The translations under genes and the position numbers were made by a program. A model generated the notes under the pieces. It made no database searches. It had not been told where the DNA came from and saw only the letters and a list, made by a program, of their open reading frames with translations. From Nereocystis luetkeana (lineage: Eukaryota; Sar; Phaeophyceae; Laminariales; Laminariaceae), in contig JARUPZ010000021.1 of assembly GCA_031213475.1 (NCBI GenBank), forward strand, positions 5,246,438-5,310,437: 64,000 nucleotides of DNA. The letters are read 5' to 3'. Position 1 is the stretch's first letter, and every line of letters starts with the position of its first letter. Below, in pieces: positions 57,152 to 64,000 of the stretch.

Positions 57152-57233
57152 TCCTAGGATGCCTGTTGGTCGCTAACGTTCCTAGAGGCTTGCTCGTGAC
57201 CGTTCCTCGAGGTTTACTCGTGAACATTTCTTT
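57152..57233. repeat. Short tandem repeat, three units of about 28 bp
   Basis: Units on the theme CGTTCCTAGAGGCTTGCTCGTGA. Followed by sequence with no recognised gene up to 57690. Confidence 0.65.
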
Positions 57234-57689
57234 GTTGCTATTTCTCCGACAACCGACGAACGACTAGCGGGGGAATTGTTTTTCGGAGCGTTCTTACTAC
57301 CCCGTGCTCGATGTACCGGACAATGAAATATTGTATCAACTTGGAAAGATCGTGCTACCGAGCACTGCCTTGTAGAGGACCATGCTACAGAGCAGCGACT
57401 CGGCAGGCTACTGGTTTCCTGTGCTTGAAGCGCACCCAAAACTAACAACGATGCTTGCATGTAATGCCAGGGTGTTACTCTCATCATCGGTCTACTGGCG
57501 TCGTTTCTTCCAAGGCTCAAATAAACGATCTCTTGAAGACTCTCCTATTCGTTTGCGTTAACGGCACGATTAAAAACTTCGAGTAAACACCATTCGCCTG
57601 TTCGTGGAAGCGGCGCGGCTCGAAACCTTGATGCAACATCGCCCTTTTCAAGTTTCACGTCCCGCAGTCTGCAACTTTTTCCTTTTGCG

Positions 57690-58860
57690 AACCACATCTG
57701 AGCGTACGCAAGGCGAGCGAGCGTAGACGGCGCTGTACAGTATGTATGATCTCCGCGAGGCCTTCCCACAATCGCCTGGAATTTGCCCTCAGACCCGGTA
57801 GCACTTATTTTATACCATATATAATGTACACGGTTATCAGCACTCTGATGCTTAGCTACGACGGAGGAATGCCTAATATTTTATTAGGCTCCCGACTCGG
57901 GGAGCCCTGTACCTCACGTAGAACCCTGACCTTGAGAAAATGAAGTTGTAACACGACGAAATAATGCCACCATGACCTATCAATACGTACCAACCACCCT
58001 ATCTCGAACTATTGGTATCGTTTGGGTTAAATATCAATGGATGAACGGCCCTTACTAATCGAGACTGAGTGGTATACATAAGGGAGGGCATGGGGGGGTG
58101 AACTTTATCCATTCTCGTCTTGTGTTACAGTAGTATAAAACCAGTGACTCGTTGTTTTATTTAGACAACACTTCAACAAGCGAGTCCACCACATAACGCC
58201 AACAATCATGCAAGTTTATACTACCAGGCAAAGCAAGACATGACATCTTTTCACGTATTACGGGGGACCATAGTAAACGGGACCAAATATTCTTAGTAAA
58301 AATAGTAGATAATTACTTAGGTTTTCGTGTGTATCGTAGGTCCTATTTAGTATAGCCCCCCGTAGTATTAACTAGTATGTTCGAGGCACACGATGTATCG
58401 AAAAATAAGGTAAACCACAAATCGATATTCCAGCGACACTGGGTATAGGTCCTCGGTTGAGGTAGCCCTCCCCCCCCCTTTGTTTCGGCCTTGCCACGCA
58501 ATGATATATTCTCCCCCTTTCCCCCTTTAGGAGCCACAGCTGATCGCAGGCACGGTGAACGTGGGTCATGCTTCAAGCTCGTCGAGGCCTTCCCAGCGTC
58601 GATTGAAACATGATGAGGAGTCCGGTATGACACCTATTTTATGGTGCTCACGCGTATATATATCCGTCTGTTACATACCTTATAAATCTGTCTAAACCGT
58701 ACGCAACGGCATATTACTACCCGCGATGATCCGCAGCTGGTGCCCGTAAAACAACACAAGTGCGAACGTAGACGGTGCTACGAGCTCGTGCGGGCCTTGC
58801 CACAACTCCACTGTACGCGATTACACGATGCTTGATCCGGTGGCACCTTTGATGGTTACA
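57690..58860. repeat. Three dispersed copies of a ~110-bp repeat
   Basis: Copies near 57690-57805, 58525-58640 and 58715-58860 share GAACGTAGACGGTGCTRCGA-like sequence, GCGAGGCCTTCCCACAATCG or a variant, and a GGTAGCACYTATTTTAT-like end. The region between them includes a MITE-1 and a poly-C tract but no gene. Confidence 0.45.
58258..58365. mobile_element. MITE-1 copy
   Basis: TTACGGGGGACCATAGTAAA and GTATAGCCCCCCGTAG with TA on both sides (58256-58257 and 58366-58367). Confidence 0.85.
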
Positions 58861-59579
58861 CCTACCTGCCGAGTCGGGGGAGGCAGAGCGCACAGTGAAG
58901 GTTGTTCCGGTTTCCATCTTGTCCGAAAAATAAATGCATGGATGCTTCGATGTCGTTACTATTGCTCAAACGCACAGGCGGCCGGGACCCCCCCCCACCC
59001 CCCTCCACCCCCCCCCCCCCCGCCCTTACAATATGGGCGTCAACATATACGAGTGGGAACATTGAGCAACGCAGCAAACCCCACGAGGTGTCGACGACCT
59101 CTCAATTCGGTACGCCAAGGAGGTGTGCTGCATTGTTCAATGCCTATCCACGGATGTTTTTACGTCCTCATCCCCCATTCATTGTGCAAGGGGGGGGAGG
59201 GAGGGGGGTGTCCTAACCATCTGGGTGGCACTTGCATTTCCGCCCATAGAGTCGTTTTACGGTAGGATAGTTCACTTGAATATAGTATGCCCCAACCATC
59301 GAAGGCATGCTTCGATAGGGGTGCACCCTTGAGAAGGTCTGTGTATGCCTCTGTTCCTAAATGAAAGGAATGTAAGTAGATTAAAACTTAGTATAAATGA
59401 TCCTCCTATATTATTGCCGTACACAGTGGCATACCTCAACCAAATAACGGCTTCAATAGGAAAGACGCGCGCTTGTTCAGCGCGAAGATGAGCTATCTAT
59501 CCCGTGTGGTGCATACGAGAGGTCTTTGCTGCCTTTTTTTTTGTGAAAAACAAAACGACGAAAGGCATGCCTTAGACAC
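58861..59579. other. No gene recognised
   Basis: Contains poly-C (58987-59022) and G-rich (59189-59209) tracts. Frames here consist of Pro and Gly runs. Confidence 0.4.
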
Positions 59580-59815
59580 GTGGTACGATAGATAGGCGCA
59601 GCACGGTTTTGGCCGATATAGGTTCTGAATGGCGGGGCTCCTTAGCGCCCAAACTCGTCTGGGCGCTTTATTCCTTTAGTTTCGCGATAGTGCCTGCCAT
59701 GGGAGTGTTCTCGAACCATTGCACGTGAATTGTTTCTCCCCAAACTCGGGTCTTGGACGAGGCATATATGTGGAGAGCTCCTACTATATTCAAGCGAGGA
59801 AACCTCATGAATGAC
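59580..59815 (+). mobile_element. TIR-3 family element, diverged copy
   Basis: Starts GGTACGATAGATAGGCGCAG and contains TGAATGGCGGGGCTCC and CAAGCGAGGAAACCTCATGA. It abuts the copy that begins at 59817, giving a direct tandem pair. Its own right inverted repeat is missing. Confidence 0.5.
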
Positions 59816-59816
59816 C

Positions 59817-60060
59817 CGTTCTACGATAGCGGTAGCACTTTTCCGCTATTTTGTTTCTGAAAGACGGGATCCCTTGACCCGAAATCGGCGGAATGTCAAA
59901 CATGATCTCGAAAAAAAAACGTTTTTGGAGACTTGGGATTATTCGCCGCGATGTATTTTTTATTTCTGCTGATGTCCGTTTTCGGGTGAGGGATGGAGCT
60001 CCTTAAGTAAGCGAGGAGCCTCAGAAAAGGTAGGGTGAACCTCTATCGTAGAGCGCCTCT
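59817..60060 (+). mobile_element. TIR-3 family element
   Basis: Bounded by CGTTCTACGATAGCGGTAGC and GGTGAACCTCTATCGTAGAG. The interior contains GATGTCCGTTTTCGGGTGAG and AAGCGAGGAGCCTCAG. Confidence 0.72.
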
Positions 60061-60144
60061 CATACTCAAATTGGTCCATCTCTACACAGTAGCATACAAC
60101 GCGTGTGGATTTGTCGGGTTTAGTTCCTCAGTTTGGAAGCGCCA

Positions 60145-60783
60145 TCACTCACGATATTGTTGCCCAGAAGTGCACCCTCTATCGTGGCAACTCTTGAGAC
60201 CGTTCTGGCCGGCCCAGGCACGATCGTGACGGGAAGCGAAAACCGCGCAGGGCTGCTGGAAGCCCCCCCCCCCCCCGATGGTCGGCTGTTGCTCGGTCTT
60301 CCCCGGCACCGTCGTCAAATCCAATCCAACAGCTTGACCAAATCCAACAAAACGGGCAACATCGCCAAAGCAAAAAAAACTTTCTACATGGTTTTGTTGA
60401 GCCGTGCTGTATGTACCACTCACTCTAAGCGGAAATATGGGAAGCGTTGATACATCATCGTGAACATCCACAGGCGGTCTAGGATAGAGCTTCACCGTAA
60501 AGTTTCTGAGGCTCGTCACCGAACCAATACAGCGCAGAAAGGACATATCTTCGTTCGTGGAATGACGATCCCATGTGTGACGTTGTATAGGTCCAAAGGC
60601 TATAATAGTGTCGTGGGCCCTTATTGCGACGGCACTAAGGATGCGGGTGTTTGTTAGGGATAGGGCGAAAGGGGTTGTTCGAACAACACTCTTGGTCTTG
60701 CCGTGTTTCGGTGACATTCCAGCTTCATCAACATAGTAGCCACTCGAGTTCCTGATGTTCGCTATAGCTTCGAGCTCCTCGCG
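60145..60783 (-). pseudogene. Possible DDE-transposase fragment
   Basis: The minus-strand frame opens at about 60783 and gives EAIANIRNSSGYYVDEAGMS, then PKHGKTKSVV and, later, LSAVAIRAHDTIIAFGPIQ, ending at 60145. YVDEAGM followed by a basic, Arg/Lys-containing segment and a hydrophobic A/S-rich strand resembles the first catalytic Asp region of Tc1/mariner/IS630-type transposases (VDEXG). The second and third acidic residues are not recognisable, and a stop codon lies just upstream of the fragment. Downstream residues are low-complexity (Gly run from a poly-C tract). I treat it as a broken plain DNA transposon; the match is weak. Confidence 0.3.
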
Positions 60784-61309
60784 CGTTGTTCACAATATAG
60801 TTGTCTTCGGCGTGTTCCGCGCTAAAGCCTGATTTTATCTGGGGGGGACGGTTTGTTATCACCCTCCCCCTAAGATCTGATATTTTTCACGTAACCTTGC
60901 GTCATAGTTGTGATATTGTGAGATGCTTAAAAAGACAACTGAATGGTTGATGCCCGGGTTTCAATGCATGATCCCCCGTTCCAGTAAGGAGACTGCCGAC
61001 ATGCAGAAAACGGGGACAGTACAAAAAATCCCCGGTTTTGAAAAGTTCTCTGATCAAGCTGAATTTTTCAGGGTAGGATAACAGTGGGTCGGGGATGTGG
61101 AATCCGGTGTTAGAACGTTCTGATTCCACTTTAGCGTGGGGTTATTAGGGATACACCTGTCAGTCTTAATTCTACCGCCGCCGTCCTTAACCAAATATAC
61201 CGATACCAGGCATGATACACAATATTTACACTAGACTACACGCATGTTTACACGCCGGCTACACGTATGAAAACCAGCGCAAACAGAAGATACGTATTGG
61301 CAACAATAG

Positions 61310-62792
61310 CTACATGTCCTGCTGCAGCAGGAGTCCCCGGCCTGCGTACCAGTAAAATTCCCCATCACGCAGGCCTTTCTTGCCAAAAGCGATTTTCGCA
61401 GGTTCTTTGCCGTCGCCTGCAAGAGCCACCCCAGTGTCCATTACAACAGTCTCCTGTACTTCACCGCCTTCGAGCTTTGGAACGAGCACGGGGTAAATGC
61501 TGTGGGTATAGCATCCGTCGTATTGACGCAGCTGGCAGGCTGAGCAAAAACAAGACGCCAAATAGGTGTCCAGCTTGTGGGTCAGGACAACCTTCCTCTC
61601 GCAAACTGCCGGCTCTACCCCCGATTCAGGGCCCTCCTCCTCGGACCACCCCTCACCCCACATCCGCCACCTTTTCTGAATCCTCTTCCTCCTCTCCCGA
61701 CCCCCCTTCGTTCTCATACTCCTTGTCTTCTTCTTTCCCGTCGGAACCGCACGCCATTGCCTTCGCGCTCCTCTCCCTCACCCTGCTGCCACGCCTGCTG
61801 TGCTGCTCCTCCTCGTCCTCCTCCTCTTCCTGCTGCTGCTCCTCCTCCTCCTCTCCCTCCTCCTCCTCCTCCTCCTCCTCCTCCACCTCCTCCTCCACCT
61901 CCTCTTCTCCCTCCTCCTCCTCCACCTCCGCCTCTCGTCGCCCTTCTTCTCCTTCCCTGGCTCCCACGGCCCCGCCACTAAAACTCTGAGCCCCGTCCCA
62001 CACACCTTTCCCGACTCCACCCCCGCCGCCGCCAGGTCCTTTTCCATGTCGCACGTCGTGCTGGGTGCATCGCATCTACCCGCGTTCGCTCCGATGATAA
62101 GGTACGTCGAGTGAGTACCCTGGGTGCCCATGAGGTATTGCTTCGGCCGGTATATCGTGGACGGCGTTCCGATGAGCTTGACGTGCACACGTCTGAAGCG
62201 ATACGGAGGCCACGTCGCGAAATAATCCTGAATCGTCTTGCCCCCAATGTGACGAACGTACCCTTTCGAGAAGCGTACCACGCCGTCTACACCAGTGACG
62301 AAGACAGCTCGGAACTCGGAGTTTCTCCTAGCGGTTTTAGCCACCCCACCGACACCATCGTGGCAACCTTTGCAGTAAGAGGTTGCCGCAAAGTGGTGCT
62401 CGATGATGAGGCCGGCCTGCCACACACTGTCGGACGAACACCGGAAGTTGCTCATTCTCTTGTACTGCTTGGCGCAGCCGTCCGTGCACATGTGCATGCG
62501 GGGCGTCCGGTGTCCCTCTTGAGCGGTAGCAGTTGCTGCACTTCCGTCTCCACGCAAATAGTGGTCGGCGATCAGACCTAGCGCATGCAGGTGGAAGTCG
62601 AAGTCGTGGTCAGGATCCTCGGAATCAAATATCTTTGTCTCGGTCAGGTGTATCCTGCCGCCCCCCTCCCACATCTGCGGGGTGAAGTGCACGATTGCCA
62701 CCATGAGGGTGGTCTGAGCATACCTTGGGCACGTACCCGCACCCCTGGGGAAGTGAATGCATTTAAATTTTGTCGATAAAGCCCGTAGCGGA
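61310..62792 (-). CDS. Transposase-like (RNase H-fold type) or domesticated protein with acidic insert
   Basis: The minus-strand frame is open from about 62792, with a Met at 62704, and runs to 61778. It contains HFTPQMW, DPDHDFDFHLHALGLIADHY, MHMCTDGCAKQYKRMSNF and HHFAATSYCKGCHDGVGGVA followed by K. This TDGCxxQYK ... HHFxxxxxxKGxxDGVGG pattern is familiar from a widespread family of eukaryotic transposase-derived proteins. In another frame (61717-61310) a CFCSACQLRQYDGC cluster, a Cys-rich tail typical of the same family, follows. The two parts are separated by a CTC/GAG microsatellite-rich segment (about 61640-61980), read as Glu-rich in one frame and Arg-rich in another. Either an intron removes it or a frameshift splits the gene. 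No symbol can be given. Confidence 0.5.
61800..61935. repeat. TCC/CTC trinucleotide microsatellite
   Basis: An imperfect run of CTC/TCC triplets with CAC and TTC interruptions, inside the transposase-like gene. It encodes poly-Glu on the minus strand in one frame. Confidence 0.9.
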
Positions 62793-64000
62793 TTTTAAAC
62801 GTGAGTCGTTTGCGTGCTGGAGATCTTGTTGGGGCGCTTCTTACCAACAAGCGTACTGGTAGTGGCTAACTGTACCCTGCGATGATATAGCCTCCAGATG
62901 GGGTTTGTGAGCCAGGTTGTCTATCCATTAAAGCACTTGGCGTTCGCACTTGCCGGGCCTTGACACGGTTGCCGCCAGCCCGGCTCGAGCCGCGCTCATG
63001 TCAGAGGGTAGGGACACGTGAGTATTTGACCTGATCAACTTTCTGAGAAGCGGTAGGCCCCCTAAATCGGTCAAGTGGAGTTGATTGGAGAGGTGCGCAA
63101 ACAAAAAAAGGTTCGACAAAGTCTCGAAATAAAAATGTTTGACGCAATCCGAACCTTGTTTTTTTAATCAGGTTTTTAAAGGCCGTTTTTCGGGTTCTTA
63201 AAGCGGACAAAAAAAAATGTTTTCGATTTTGGCGGTTTTTTTTTGAGGTTTCCAGGACCTATACGGCTATAGCGCAGAGCACGCCCTTGGCAGGGCGTTC
63301 GAGTTTCACGTACAGACGACAGCGGTGGCGGCTTATCTCGTGGGACCCGCTTCAACCTTGTCACAAGTTTAGCCTTGTCAGGAGTGGCGTTTGGGACTTG
63401 TTTCCGTTTAGCGAGTGGTCCAGGGTACGGATGCGAGAAGAGCAGAAAGCCTGCCCATGATATGCAGGCCGCATTAAAAGTCGACGATCACTCCGACAGC
63501 GGGTTCTAGGTGTTGAGTGCCTGACGCCTTGCAGCGAGGAATCCTATTGAGTGGGGTCGTTGGAGCAGCATCATTGCCTGGAATCGCCGTCACCATCATC
63601 ACCACTGTACCATCCACCCTCCTCCCCATCATCACCTTTTTCACGGTCATTACCATCCTCATGATCATTTTCAGGAGCCCGTGGGCTGTCATCCTCACCA
63701 GACAGAGGTGTACTTAGTTCGGGTCGCCGGGAAGCTGCTTCACCGGGATCAGTGCAAACACAGTCGCTTGTGATGCCGAGACGACACCTTTGGTAATAAT
63801 AGTTACAGCACTGCTCGCTCGGGACTGCTCGAGCTTCCGGAAGCGCCGCAACAGCAACGTAGGGTCGCCGGAGAGGTACACCTTGGGATCAGGCTACAGC
63901 AGTATCATCTGTTGAAACTGCCCGGGGACGACGTCGCTGCCTCACCATCGTTCGGGACTGCTCGAATATCGTTTCTGAAGTCGCTACAACGTCGTGTGTT
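62793..64000. other. No gene recognised at the right edge
   Basis: A minus-strand stretch at about 63585-63715 reads as an acidic segment (ENDHEDGNDREKGDDGEEGG) in one frame and could be part of an exon, but no boundary or partner is visible. A hairpin with TTGGCA loop lies at 63278-63295. The last 100 bp repeat GGGACTGCTCGA (63821 and 63955) and GGGTCGCCGGRRAG (63720 and 63861). Confidence 0.35.

Noticed and set aside
62881-62945. tRNA-like sequence on the minus strand (TTTAATGGATAGACAACCTGG)
   Set aside because: It resembles a D arm, but there is no T-arm B box and no consistent acceptor stem.

Overview
The window is eukaryotic nuclear DNA. It is gene-poor and repeat-rich, and its only clear protein-coding genes are split by long GT-AG introns. 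The best-supported content is a cluster of four paralogous germin-like (cupin) genes. Copies A (7.4-12.9 kb), B (22.6-27.7 kb) and C (34.7-41.2 kb) lie on the minus strand. Copy D (48.7-54.6 kb) lies on the plus strand, head-to-head with C. All four have the same architecture: a 30-codon signal-peptide exon, a 68-codon exon, an 81-codon exon and a short 46-50-codon last exon, all joined at phase 0. All four keep both germin boxes and the His/His/Glu/His metal ligands. The source was not identified directly. Small exons in large introns, cupin genes of this sort and abundant microsatellites would fit a photosynthetic stramenopile such as a brown alga, but this is inference only.

Layout. 0-7.3 kb: tandem repeats, microsatellites, one TA-flanked hairpin MITE, a GATC-rich repeat and a 5'-truncated retroposon, with no convincing gene. 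7.4-13.3 kb: gene A and its promoter region. 13.3-22.6 kb: a piggyBac-like MITE, an 0.8-kb TIR element, a tiny copia-like fossil, a 1.2-kb degenerate minisatellite, and the 3' flank of B. 22.6-28.1 kb: gene B. 28.1-34.7 kb: a duplicated upstream flank, a 1.24-kb retroposon and a 2.6-kb array of ~225-bp units that each contain hairpins. 34.7-41.5 kb: gene C, whose 4.4-kb third intron is packed with at least six mobile elements. 41.5-48.4 kb: SINEs (one with an intact 15-bp target duplication and a MITE nested inside it), an inverted copy of the 1.24-kb retroposon, and further MITEs. 48.4-54.6 kb: gene D. 54.6-64 kb: more TIR elements and repeats, a possible DDE-transposase fragment, and a transposase-like or domesticated gene at 61.3-62.8 kb on the minus strand.

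Genes B and C, with at least 1 kb of 3' flank and about 0.6 kb of 5' flank, are a tandem segmental duplication whose copies now differ mainly by mobile-element insertions. All four cupin genes share a short promoter-proximal block (GCCGATSAACCG followed by a GAGC-like run) with a TATA-like A/T run 33-59 bp upstream of it, and an ACN-trinucleotide tract close to the ATG. This suggests common regulation of a family of secreted Mn-cupin proteins.

Beyond the genes, the window shows a 9-bp palindrome (TACCWGGTA) that I count 22 times, a set of retroposons that share one 3' terminus followed by different microsatellite tails, and at least four families of short inverted-repeat elements.
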